Part shown: in pieces, positions 12,290 through 25,200 of the stretch
Numbering within the stretch: the first letter of the stretch is position 1
How the letters are laid out: each line of letters opens with the position of its first letter
Assembly (NCBI GenBank): GCA_032719365.1
Contig: CM064871.1
Location: 63,624,416 to 63,688,415 of the forward strand
Source of the DNA: Prinsepia uniflora
Lineage: Eukaryota; Streptophyta; Magnoliopsida; Rosales; Rosaceae
Direction of reading: 5' to 3'
DNA: 64,000 bases
Translations under genes and position numbers: made by a program
The notes under the pieces: model-generated
Database searches by the model: none
Told to the model about the DNA's origin: nothing
What the model saw: the letters and a program-made list of their open reading frames with translations, nothing else

Positions 12290-15000
12290 GAAGCACATGA
12301 AGTGAGAAACAGTTACAGCTTTATACACTAATACACCTACCAAGCCAATTGGATAAGGCACTTTTAACATTGATAACATAAGCAACACTAAGAATTCCAT
12401 TTCCCTCATTTTGTTATCGGTTGCATTTTCCCCAAAATAAAGATTACGACCACAACATTTGCAGACAATCCCAGCATTCTTTGATAATAGTTGGTGACAC
12501 AATAGAGGGGAACATTTTCTTGAGTACATGACCACGATCATTGGCATGGTGGTCCATAAATCAGAATGCAAAAACACCGCAACCTGTAGCGCAATTAACA
12601 AACTCACTGCATAAAGGAAGATCTAAATTAAATTCACCAACCAGTAACAATCACAATAATTATAACTGTGAAGAAACTACCTGTCAGTCAGCTGAGGAAT
12701 ATACCTCTTTGAAATTCTCAAATGGTGCCACGGCTTCCCCAAATCAACATCTTGGGGAAGGACAAACCTATCCTTTTCTAAGGCGTTCTTCAGTGACCTT
12801 TTATTGGAATACAAATAAACCGTCATAATACCAGTAGCTCCCTAAAGTTCTTATATACCTTGGGGAAGGACAAACCTTTCCTTAGCAAGGTAATGAAGAA
12901 CTCCACCTGAAACAGCACAGTTGGCAGTGTGGTGGCCAAAAGGTAGAGGTAACTGAGCCATAGTCTTACGGGGTGTTTGGTCATTGCCTTCAAAGCACTG
13001 TCCACGCTAGTTACATGTGGGCTTGTCTTCGACATTCCACGCAGCACCGACATCTTCATTACCAAAATCTTCATTAACGCCCTCGTCACTTGCATGGCTC
13101 TTAAACAGTGTCTTAGCAACAACCCTACATGTGCTCTTATTGCCAAAATGTTGTGTCGCCAAACACAACACCACCAAACAAGACCCCACGATTTGCAGAT
13201 GACCTAGCCATATAAACAGGACACCCCTAGCCGAGATCAGTAAGGCGCTGCCTCAGAAACCCTAATTGTACATTCACATCGTCCTTGAATTTATCACCTT
13301 ACCCTGATGAATTTCCATTAAGACCACCTTTTTCTGCAGTGCTGCATTCTCCTGAGTGAGTGTGGTGACTCTCTCCATCAACATCATCACCAGCTTCTCC
13401 CATTCAGGAGAATTTGGATTTCCATGCACTGAAGTGCCATTGTAGACATCATTGAGTATTGGTTCAAGGTGAACGGCATAAGCATGACCTCTGTCATTTT
13501 CCGGTGCATCTGGAACTCCAATGTCATGCGTTAAAGCCCAAGCCCAGTATGGTGCTTTCTTTTCCTCGTCCATAGGAACTAACTGCCTCAGCTGAACCTG
13601 CATTTGAAATAACAAATAAGAAATTAATAAATCAATGATGTTAGAATTTCCTTTGATTCTATTGGAGAACATAAATCCCCCTTAATAACATAATTATATA
13701 TCCTTGTGATAAAATTAAAATTGAAAGATAACCTTTTGTGAATTAAATACATGGCTCTGAAGCTTGAAAAATGATCCACCCGCTCTCATTTTCCAATGAA
13801 ATAACCGGGCCACACCTGGTGTCCGATTCAACATAACTATTTTCGTTTCTTCCAGGTCTAGAAGAATTTCACATGCCCATACCTGTCACCGGAACATATA
13901 AATTTCTAGTTAAGTAAAGCAACATTTTAGGTTCTATTTATCCAGCCTAAAATAAAATTCAATATACCTGGAATGCATATGGGAATCCCCTCAACTTATA
14001 AGCACACCTTGGTTTTTGCAATTTCTTTCCTTTCCCTTTTACATTTACGGGTTCATCTTCATCATTACCGTCTTCTTCATCATCGTTCTCACTCTCATGA
14101 ACATACTCTTCTTTAATGAGCTTCCGGTTACTATTTGTCGCCTTCTTCGGTCGTTTGAAAGCTAACTTACCCTTCCCTTTGACTTTCCTCTTTAGCTTAT
14201 TTCCCCATCTCTCAACTTCCTCCTCTTCAAGCTCAACCTCTGTCTCCTCCTCACTTGACTCAGGTTCACTTTTTCTACCCCTAGTTTTTCTCATTGGAAT
14301 TGACTTACCCCTATCCACTGATTTTTTTTCCCATTGTCATCATCACTGTATTCATCAATTTCCTTGTTATTGCCCTCTTCTTCTTGAATTCAATTTTCAG
14401 AGCCCTTGAAATAGTCATGTGTCTTCTCATATGACATCGTGCCCCACAGGCGTGAATTCCAAATGTCTAAATCCTCCACTAGCTTCAGAAAGTCTAAATT
14501 AATAGCATTTGTTTTTTACCTGCCCAACAACACTTGCTCCACAAAGTAAACAAGACCTAATTTCAACTGATCATCTGGATCTTCACACTCTTTGAAAGCA
14601 GTCAGTAGACTGTCAATTGTCACCTTCCGAATATCTTTAAAGTAGGTATCCTTCAACCTATTAACTCCATTATCATCCTTAATGTTCATTTTTGGCCTTT
14701 GCTCACAACATAAACCAGTGATGAGACAGAAATCTGCTTTGGTGAATTGCTACACCCTGTTTCCAACCAAGAAACCAACCCCGTCAATTTCTCTGTAATT
14801 CTTACAAATGGCCTTCCGCACCATCATCCCATGAACAATGGAATTACTCCAAAAAATAGATTCAATGTCTCTCAAATGCCCAAAGCAACCATCAACAAAC
14901 TTCTGACGTTGAGTAGACTTCAACATTTCGAGTATAAATTAAATCCTACCTTCGCATGACACAATTAGATCTTAGCTGAGAAGACATCATCTTCCAGAAT
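12290..15000 (-). pseudogene. Ulp1-like (C48 peptidase, DUF1985) transposon gene, broken
   Basis: On the minus strand, fragments appear in the order of plant Ulp1/DUF1985 genes carried by MULE-type transposons (Kaonashi-like). At 14890-14520 there is a DUF1985-like part (FCLITGLCCEQRPK ... LKLGLVYFVEQVLLG), interrupted by TAG at 14752-14750. At 14318-13780 comes an acidic/lysine-rich stretch, then KLRGFPYAFQVWACEILLDL across an intron. At 13600-13290 a coiled-coil piece follows. Near 12580 is the cysteine-site segment CGVF, followed at once by TGA (12563-12561) and then FMDHH-NDRGHVLKKMF. A frameshift is likely near 14935. No terminal repeats were located, so the element limits are unknown. 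Confidence 0.65.
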
Positions 15001-16202
15001 AATAAGGCTCTCCGACTTATCCATTCCCTACAATTAACATTCACAATAGCAACAATTAAACAATAGAACACAATTAAAACTAAACATAAAAATCATGCGC
15101 TCCTAGTTACCATATAGTCCCTTTGTAGTTCATAGAAAACGAACTGAATAATACATCATATACAGTCGCTAACATTCACTCCCAAGACTAACTAATCAAC
15201 AGAAACTACCAATGACTAAGAACACAATAAAAAACACGAGAAAATATAATTCATGATGAACTAAGCACCTGCATTGTTTTTATAACAATGAAAACCTGAC
15301 CCCAGATCACAAATAGCCAAAATTTACAACTCAATCAAGTCATACCTTCGGCTGGGATTGCCCAGCTGATCCTTCCACCATGACAGGTACCGGAACAGGC
15401 GAGATATGCCCATGTACAGTCAAAGGAGCAACTTTCTTTGGAGCTTTCATTTCAGGCGTTGTGGTAAAGCAGTCAGAACTCAGAAGACATAATTTTCCTA
15501 GTCCTCTCTTTCGAGCTAGCAGCTATAAAAAAAATTTAAACCATCAATGTCAGCGACACACACAGGCGAGATATTCCCATGTACACTATATATTTCACAA
15601 AAAAGAAGGAAAAATTACGGGTCACGGCGGCGTTAGGCTCAATAGGTTGGTCCGACTTAGCGAGCCAAAGGAGATTCAAAAGGTCCTCGACGGAGACATC
15701 TTGGCAGTCGTCAGATTCACCACGCTGCGCTACGTTGGGACTATCGTCGTCTTGAGGCTTATCATCGGAGAGTGGCTGGTTGGAGCCAGAGACCTGGAGG
15801 AGGTGCTGAACGGCGAGGCCTTGTTCTTCAGAGAGAGCCAAGAGAGAGGTTGGAGAAGCTTCTCGAGTTCTTCAATGAGGACTGACGGTGGGCTTGGAGA
15901 GGAGGACCTCTATTTGCTCCTTGTTAAGAGCCTTTCCTTGGTCAAACGACTCCTCCATCTGGGCTATGAGATACTCCTCCTTGCGTAATGCGTAGCGCTC
16001 GCAGGCGCTTGTGGATGAGGTCGAGGACTGGTCAATCTGGTCCTTCGCAGACGTCCAAGGCCACCTTGGCCATTTGGCCAATTGAGTGCTTCTATGGTCT
16101 TGCGTTTTGTTGCTCGGCGCAGAAAACACCAGGAGGCGGTAGTGGCCGCGAGTATTAAAGATAGCGAAGCGGCCGGAGAGATTGAGGGGGAGTGATATAA
16201 AG

Positions 16203-17174
16203 TAGGGCTGGGCACATGTAACCAAAATATCGAAACTGTACTATTTTAGATCAAATCATACCGAAAAAAAAAAATTGAATAGTAAAACTGTTGTATGATT
16301 GGTATGGTACCGAAATCGTACCGATATAATTCGGTACGGTTTTGGTATCGATATTTTAAAAAACTGTCCCGTACCGATACCGTACCGAATTAAATTTTTT
16401 TTTTAATAATTAAATTCATTTCTTATTGGTTTATTAGGCATTCTTTAAGAGCTGATATGACCATACATGTATTAATTTAGCTTCTAAGAGTTAATATCTT
16501 CAACTTAATGCAACTTCTTCAATACATATTTGAAAACTTAAGTCCTTCATAAATGTAGTTTTCTTTTTTCTTTAGTCTTTTACTATGCTAGAGGACTAAG
16601 ATTCACTAATGAATATAAACTTTTAGAGTTTGTCTTGTGCTAAATTAGTGTTAAAATTGTTAATTTATTGTTTTCTTTTCTCTATGCAATGTTGTTTTGT
16701 GCCCATTGTATTATTAGACACGGTTTATCATTGATCTTTTGGCTGTCTATGCTAATTAAAAATAAAATTACATGGAGGACTCAGAAGCTTTTACTTGAAT
16801 GTCAGCTACTGAAAGTTTTTAATTAGCAAAGCCAGCTAATTGATCTTTTGGATTGGACATGAAGTCTGTAATATTTATTTATATATGGTTTGCTTTTAAT
16901 TTTGATTTTTGATTAGGGAACCAAAAACAAAATTATTGAGAATCTAAGCTCACACTTAACCATGCCTAAACCTAACCCTTACTTTATAATCACAAACAAA
17001 ATTTTGGCTCAAAACCGAAACCATACCGAAACCGTACCGAACTTAATTGGTACGGTACAATCTGGTTTCACTTTCAAAATATTGAATATCAAACCGTACC
17101 GTATCGATTAAAATTAAATGGTATGGTTCTGGTATCGATCAATTTTGTACCATACCGAACCGTGCCCACCCCTA
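16203..17174. mobile_element. Non-autonomous hAT-like element, 972 bp
   Basis: The ends are inverted: TAGGGCTGGGCAC on the left and, in reverse complement, TAGGGGTGGGCAC on the right. They are flanked by 8-bp duplications ATATAAAG (16195-16202) and ATATAGAG (17175-17182), seven of eight matching. The subterminal parts are full of repeated CCGTACCGA motifs on both sides. The interior has no transposase. It interrupts the promoter of the duplicated RGG pseudogene; the unbroken version of that sequence is visible at about 11400-11450. Confidence 0.85.
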
Positions 17175-17241
17175 ATATAGAGAAAAGGAAACGGAGGGAG
17201 GTTATGAGTGAAAGAAAGGTTGGGGCTCCCGTGGGTGTGGA

Positions 17242-18029
17242 TAGGGTCGGTTGCGGTGGCATGGATACCCATAATATTTAAATATAAATCATTAAAATTT
17301 TAACGATTTGATATGGTTTGAATTTTTTAAAATTAGAAATGAAATTGTTTCGATCCAAACTGTTACAAACGGTTCGATTTGGATTGAAACGGTTTGAAAC
17401 AAAAAAAAAACATATTTAAAAAAATATAAGGGTATTAAAAAAACAGCAAGTATGTTCAGAAAACAAGTATATTAAAAAATAGTAAGTATATTAAAAATAG
17501 CAATAATATTAAAAAAATAGTAAGTACATTAAAAATAGAAATAATATTAAAAAAATAGCAAGTATATTTAAAAAATAGTGAAGATATTAAAAAAAATAGC
17601 AAGTATATTTAAAAAAAGTAAGGATACAAAAAAAAATAATCAATACATAATATTTTGTATATTAATTTTGCGAAAAATTGGATTGCAAATATTACCATTA
17701 TATTAAGATTTAGCAAGCAAATATTATCACTTAATAATTTTTTATTATACTTTTATCTAAGTATCCATATATTTATCTAGGTATATTTTGGTATATTTTT
17801 ATTTTTATTATTTGATATTAATAATAGATTTTAAAATTAATATATTTTTTAACGGTTCAGTTTGAATTTAACAAATTTTCAAAATGAAAATCCAAATCAA
17901 AACTGTTACTAACAAAACGGTTTAGATTCTCAAATCGTTTAACTTTTATTCAGTCAAACTTAAACCGTTAGATAAATAACGATTTGAAACGGATCGATTA
18001 GCAGTTTTAAGAGATGCATACACACCGTA
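17242..18029. mobile_element. Non-autonomous hAT-like element, 788 bp
   Basis: Perfect 8-bp duplications GGTGTGGA (17234-17241 and 18030-18037) flank it, and the ends are TAGGGTCGG and, reversed, TACGGTGTG. Subterminal motifs of the type ACGGTTTGAAAC recur in both orientations. The middle (17400-17640) is a degenerate array of about 30-bp units of the form AGCAAGTATATTAAAAAA. No coding sequence was found. Its right end was later copied in a tandem duplication. Confidence 0.88.
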
Positions 18030-18820
18030 GGTGTGGAAATGGTTGAGAATAAAAAGGGGGTGAAGATTGGAGACATAAGTTTTTGGGGGTGTAAAGGGGC
18101 ATCAACACAATTCTTCCGTTTTTTTTTAATCATTTTTAGTGTACGGGCCTTTTAGTTTTTTCCATTTTTGAGCGTTAGCAGAACTCCTTATTGTACAATG
18201 TGAAATCCCGACAGGACAAAAGCAGGGGCTTTGGCAATTCTACGAAGCTGGTTCTTAAGCTCTAAGGAAAGGCAGTACCCAATGGCGGAGCACAAGCAGC
18301 CAGACATAAAAAATGTACCTAGGGGATCTACGTCTGTGTCATCACGTAACAAATGGCATATCCAGTTAGATAAATAACGATTTGAAACGGATCGATTAGC
18401 GGTTTTAAGAGATGCATACACACCCTAGGTGTGGAAATGGTTGAGAATAAAAAGGGGGTGAAGATTGGAGACATAAGTTTTTGGGGGTGTAAAGGGGCAT
18501 CAACACAATTCTTCCGTTTTTTTTTTAATCATTTTTAGTGTACGGGCCTTTTAGTTTTTTCCATTTTTGAGCGTTAGCAGAACTCCTTATTGTACAATGT
18601 GAAATCCCGACAGGACAAAAGCAGGGGCTTTGGCAATTCTACGAAGCTGGTTCTTAAGCTCTAAGGAAAGGCAGTACCCAATGGCGGAGCACAAGCAGCA
18701 CTAACCAGGGCAGAAGAAAGCTTGGCATCCAAGTAAATAGCACAGCTTGACTGCTCCAGACATAAAAAATGTACCTAGGGGATCTACGTCTGTGTCATCA
18801 CGTAACAAATGGCATATCCA
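17967..18820. repeat. Tandem duplication with a 398-bp offset
   Basis: Copy A is 17967-18364 and copy B starts at 18365 with the same sequence and runs to about 18820. Copy B is longer because copy A lacks 57 bp present in B at about 18697-18753. The unit includes the right end of the 788-bp hAT element plus flanking DNA, so it formed after that insertion. The copies are almost identical. Confidence 0.9.
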
Positions 18821-19245
18821 AGTTGTTGTGTATGGATTCACGTGCAATATCATCATTCGTGGAAAGGATTATCTACTAGAACTCTACTTCAAGTAAGGTA
18901 ATAGTAAAGATGTGGTTATGTCGGCCTCTCATTTTCACAGCGCGAATGTTCAGAATGGAAAAAAGATTGACAAAAAGCAAGAGACCTATGGAAAAACATG
19001 GACTATTTGACTTGAACAAAATTGGATCAATTTTAGTCCTCATCCATCTTCCATCAGAGCTGGGCTGAGCTGCCTTTGTCGAACCTGCTGTTTCTCTAAA
19101 TTCTTTCAGATTAACTCGTGAACCAGTAGCACCGATTTACTAATCAAACTAGGCAGATCCAGGTCCATGAGAAGCATTGCCATGTCAGGCCTTTTCCATT
19201 GACATCAGGACTGCGAGGAAGAAGCAACGTTTAGTAGATTTCGCT
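18821..19245 (-). other. Probable 3' UTR of AMP deaminase
   Basis: Lies directly downstream of the AMP deaminase stop codon on the minus strand. No other coding signal is visible. The exact poly(A) site cannot be told; the tandem duplication begins close by. Confidence 0.45.
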
Positions 19246-22200
19246 TCAAGGGTCTACTTCTTCCGGAAACCTGGCTTTTCCTGAATAGATATACTGTATT
19301 TCTTCCTTCCAAGTCTGCAATAACTCAATCAGTCAGCAAGAAAGACGAGGAATGGGGGAGGAAGCGGACTTACTTTGAAGATGTTGAGCAGGAACCACAG
19401 AAACATACCGCATGTCGAAAAGCAATCCTCAAATGAGGCACATTTGATTTCTGCATATCATTTCCTTCAGCGCCTCTCAGGAAATACTTATTACCAAGCC
19501 AATGCGACTGCTTAGGAGAAAAGGCAATGAATCACAGTGAAATATATTTGGGGCAAATTGGATGGCTCAATTTTCTCAAAAATTCTGTCGGTAAATTCCC
19601 TCACCTTTGCCACATGTGAAAATCCAGATTGATAGACAGAATTTCTGGCTACCTCGCAGAGGTCACAAGCACTGAGCTTCCATACCTACATCCAATGATT
19701 TGGTAAGATACACAAACATGAAGACTGAAGAGTGTAGACTTCACAAAATCATGAATAAACAAACCTGTGCTGCAACACTATATTCTTCCACTAGCGGTTC
19801 TTTTGTCAAATGGATTTGCAAAGGATCATCACTTGAGAGTGAGACATTTAGACCACGCTGGAAGAACATAGGAAAAGGGTTGCGATGGTAATCCAAGAAA
19901 AGGGAATTGTTGCTCAAAGGTGACATAAGCAATCCAACCTGCAATTGCAGTTTCCAATTGTTTTTTATATCACATAAGCAGAAGCTGGACCAGGTAAGGA
20001 ACAAACTAAAAAAATGAAACTCAATTGTGAATTAACTGCAAAATAGCACTAATTGCCATGGAGAAATTACTGTGGAAAAAGAAAATTTAAAGGCGGCCAA
20101 CCTGTGCCAGGTAATATAGATACTGCAAAACAGGAGATTTCCGAAGATTAATCCCATGAGAGATATTATGGCATACAAGGAATCCAGCAGCCAAATGGTC
20201 AATATCACCCGCCTGCGCAAGGTATAAAGTTCCTGAGATCAAAATTATCACAAAGCAATAATGCCCGAGTTGATGTTGCAGACAATAACCTCTCCACAGT
20301 GAGGCCGAAATTTGATTGTTTGCATTCCTTTTGATTCACGCAGCTGAACAAAGGGATAAGAGAGTGAAATCTTTCAATATCACCAGGATATAATTTTGCA
20401 ACATTCTTTACTTAAAAGGATAAGTGTTGCAAACCTTATTAAGGGTGTACAAGTTTGCATAGCAGTAATAAGCATAATAAGAGTATGCAGGATTGAATTC
20501 GTTTGTCCATTCAGCTGGTGTTGGCATATGTTTAGTTGGGCGCCTTTCTGGTCTACTTTCATCGTCTACAATGTCAAAACCCACCACCTGTTTTCAAACA
20601 ATAGCCCGTTAAAACATCTGATATGATGAATGAAAAGCTACATTTACCGAGATGGATAGAAGATTCATCATTAGATGCACGTGACTGTTACAAATGTTCG
20701 GCTTCCAAGTTGCAAGAATCTGGACTGTCCAAAATACAAATGGAAATCTACGAATTTTCTGAAAAATTCGACTCTGAGAAAATGCATGGTCAAACAAAGG
20801 AAATATTCATATTTTCTTAGCAATTTTAAAGCATTCTACCCAACTAAATCCACCATTTACGTTATTTCCTGGAATTCAGAGCACGAGATTCTCTTCACAT
20901 CATCTTTTCTTTTCACAAAAAAAAAAACAAAAACCAAAAAAAAATTCTCCACATGCAAAGCAAAACACATATTTAAAATCACATATATAAAGAATAAAAA
21001 CATATGTCATGTATGCAACATCAACCAACCTGCTTCAGGAACAAATGTAGCTGAGGATGAGAATTTGGATCTATCGTGGCTTCAAAGAGCGGGATGAACA
21101 CATTATCCAAAATATTTTGGAAAGAGGTAACAATTCCCATCTTCTTGTAGATATTATATAGCCGTGGTAGCTGCAAATTAATTTAATATTAAACCGGCGT
21201 GAGGTGGTGTACAATAAGCATGAGGCTAACTTTAAAGGGAAAAAGTTACCAGGCAAGATGGATTTGTAGAAATACCATTAAGGAAAAAGCTAACACAATA
21301 ATCTTGCTAGTAAAATGATGAGGAACTAGCACATCAATCTACTAACAAGAGAGCTACTGATGCATTATGAACCTTATTCGATCATGTGCGCTTACTATCC
21401 ATTCATAATCAATTACAATATCAAATTATCCAAAAAAATTCAAATGACCTTTTGAGAACAGAGTAGATGAAATAACTTAAAAGGTTTAGAATTCATATGC
21501 AGCATGTGCCACATCTAATGGTTTGAGCCAAGTGCAATACGATAAACGTCATTGTGGGTACAATATACACTAAACAGACAGCTGACCGCTCAGACAAAAG
21601 AACAGCTACCATGGAAGGCAAAGTAACATATTTAGATACCTGTATTAACCAGACAGCATTCTCGCTATAGATTGCATTGTTAACAAACCAACTAGCCAGT
21701 TGATCCCACTCACTTTGTTTTCTTCCATAAACGGAAATCCTGTATTCTGCCATCTGAAATAAAAAAAAAGATAAAAAAAAGATAAAATAACACAGAAACC
21801 TTCTACAACACAACCTTTCTTCTATAAACTGGTGCAAGCCCACAATAATTCCGGAAGAATGGAAATTTATCTATACAAATAATTACAAGGTAACCTGAGA
21901 TATTAAAAACTGATGTGCTCTTGGATATTTCGGAAACATATACCACAGAAAGAAATATATTATTAAACATGAATCTAGGGAAAGTGAAAGAGGGGTTGGA
22001 GGTAGAGCTGAACAACAAATTATATGTTTTACAAGACCATACTAATTATATAAAGAGCAAATTACACTTTAGTACCCTGTGTTTTACACTAAGTTTCAGA
22101 GTTATACTTAACCTTTCAAATCTTACATTTACGTACCTTGAACTTCTAAAAATGTAACAATTTAACTCCACCGTTAAACTATTCCGTTAAATAATCTGTT

Positions 22201-25200
22201 AAGTGCCGATGTGGCACATGTAGGATCCACCACTTAATATTTTTTTTTTCTCTTTTTTCCCTTCTCTTCTTCTTTCTCCATTTGTGCTTCTTCTTCCTCA
22301 ATATTCCTTCTTTTTCCTCCATCTTCCTCCAGTGGTTGCTTATCTGACAAAAGTAGAAAATTAATTTTTGATATTTTATTCAATGAACAACTAACAATGG
22401 CTGCAATGCTCTTCTTCAATTAAAAAATGGCAATCTTAAACTTGAAACGCTTTCTGCTACTTTCCATCATTTTGAACCCATCATTTCCCCAACAGCTTCA
22501 ATTCATGTACGAAAATATTTCTTCAACGTTTGGACTCTCGCATTCACCCATCAAACTCAAGCAACCAAATAGTCATCACCAAAAACAACTCTGCATACTT
22601 TTCAGTCCTCCAATCTTCCATACACAACCTCAGATTCCTCAATACTCCAACGCTGAAACCGATGTCATCGTCACTCACCTACATGAATCTCATGTTCAAG
22701 AAGCTGTAATCTGCTGCAACAATGAGGGAATCCTTATAACAACCCGAAGCTGGTTGTTAAGAGGGGGAGGGGGGGGCTTGGGTGGTGTGGGAGGTGGGGT
22801 CGAGGCCTGGCTATGAAAGCCTATCTTATGTGTCCAAGACTCCTTTCATCCTCATTCATATCTTCAATCTTCGGTCCATTGACATTGACATAGAGAAAGA
22901 AAAAGGAAAGGAAGAAGAAGCACAGATGGAGAAATAAGAAGAGAAGGAAAAAGAAAATTATATTAAATAGTGAGTCCTAAATGTGTTATGTCAGCACTTA
23001 ACAGATTATTTAACGGTAGAGCCAAATTGTTACATTTTTAGAAGTACTGGATACGTAAATGCAAGATTTAAAAGGACAAGTGTAACTCTAAAATTTAGTA
23101 TAATACACAGGGTACTAAAGTGTAATTTGCTCCTACATAAAATACCGAAAAAAAAAACCTGGTATTTGCTGGATTCAAGATCAGACAAAACTTCTTTAGT
23201 TACTTCTGCTAAAAACCGCCCTGCAAGCATACAAATAATCAATCAACTTTGTGAGACAAGTGCAAGAGAAAAACAATAAGATGCCATGCATTTTTCAGTG
23301 CTAATTATTTCTCCATGCCAGCATCATGCAGAAAAAGGTACACTAGAGGCTGCATAACATAAGGATACAATCAATACTGAGACGCAAATCCTTCAAGTCC
23401 CAGCAGGAAAGATTTCATATGCACAATCACAACCGAATTTAAAGATACAGATGAATTTCCCGGACTTAAAACGCTTAGATCTCTTTGGGACCATACCTTG
23501 GATAAGATTATCCTGCTTCAAGAATATTTCTCTGAGTCTGCTCTGTCCACACGGATTATACTTAAGGTTGAACTTGTCAAATCGATGGAAAGTACTCTTA
23601 TCCGCATGAACATCCAATAAGTCAACATTCAGATCATGCCTAGAATGAAAATATAGACCAGTTAGAGAGAGATTGAAACTCCAGTATTGGCAGCTACCAA
23701 TCTCAAGATCAGAGTAAAAATGTACCCTGTCAAGTCCAAACTCTCAAAAACTTCCTTTAGGGTAAGATATTTTCCATCTCTGAATATTACAACCTGCTCA
23801 TAAAAGATGTGCAGCATACTTAGGAAGTAAAACTTCAACTGTTAAAGAGAAACGAAAAGGGGTATTCTGTAACAGAAGCCAAAAGGACATTGCTTCTCTT
23901 ACAATCCATGGAACAATGTTGAAACTAGAGTTCATAGAAAGTTCACAGAAACAAACAACTAGAAATGAATATAAATCACCTCATCCGGCTCTTTTTTTAG
24001 CTTTGACTTGATAAAGGAGAGGAGATGCTTCTGGTTCATGCAAGCAGAATGATGCACATGCGTATCAACTTTTCTAACATTGTAAAAATCACGGTGTGGT
24101 GCACTCTTCTGAGCTAAGAACTCCTTATCGGCATTTAGTAACAGATGAACACGGAATTTCTGCATGATGCACAGATACTTCATAAACATATAACCAAAAT
24201 AGAGGCCCAAGATAAAGACAAAGTTAACTGAGCCAACCTCCTCAAGAAATCGCAACCTATGATGGCACGCAGAGCGAACATTTCCAATAGACAATACTTT
24301 AAGAAGATAATGCATGTCAGTGAAGAATGTTGTTGAACTTGCAACAGGGAAAATATCTTCAGTATCTGCAGAAAATTAGATTTAATAAAATAAAAGCTAA
24401 TTTCCCAGAAAGCAAAGATTTCCTACCTTGAACAATTGTAAGTTTCCACAAGAGAGCAAACTCATTTTACAAAGCCAGACACTAATGACGTATCACTTCA
24501 ATAAACTACAAAGAAATATCGGAGCTTACCATTTTTTCTTGCATAAACATGTATGACACCGTCTTCCATCCTAAAGCAGTGCTGGGTGAAAAATTCAAAA
24601 TAAGGAAGTAAACATAAAATAATCACATAATAATTCAGTTGCAGACCCAAACTTCAGACAGACTTGGCATGTTGCAATAAGGGGAGACAGATTATGAATT
24701 ATCAGAGAACGACTCACAGATGACGCTTCAACAGGCTCAAAATGAAAAGGGTCAATTTTCTTCTCTGATGCAATAGGTTCTTCCCTGGTTACCTGCCACG
24801 CAGCAACCTTTTCCGTGTAAAGATACCTCTTACGCAGATCCAGGCATTCTCGAATCATCTTGTGCACTTCTTCTTCTTCTTTGCTTATTGACTCTGAGCA
24901 TAATTGTTTCGAAAAGACAAGGGATACATCAGGGTGTAAGCTACCATTCAACAATAACTTTCTTTTTTGTTATGACCAAATGTACGTTTTAATACATCTA
25001 CCACAAAGGCATGTTTCCTAGACTTACCATGTCAGTATTGACTCAAGTATGCTACAAAATTCAAACTCTAGACTAAATTTTATATATAGGAGTCCAGAAG
25101 CAAAAATAAGTGAATGTTATCACCCAAATTTAATGTCAAAGGAACATAGAAGTAAACATTAAACAAGATAGACTTGTGAAAGTATTTATGACCAGGAAAA

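Larger units (their letters stand above)
15240..18130 (-). pseudogene. Broken genomic duplicate of the RGG/coiled-coil gene 5' half
   Basis: The segment 15250-16190 matches 10200-11400: the intron-2 end, part of exon 2, intron 1 and exon 1 are all recognisable, with shared wording such as QPLSDDKPQDDD and WLAKSDQPIEP. Retention of intron sequence shows a DNA-level, not retro-, duplication. Exon 1 lacks the block between LLNLL and LWLAKSD (about 60 codons of the parent), and the start region is frameshifted. The promoter part resumes at 17183-17241 and 18038-18130, split by two hAT-type insertions. It lacks exons 3 and 4, so no RGG tail is possible. Confidence 0.85.
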
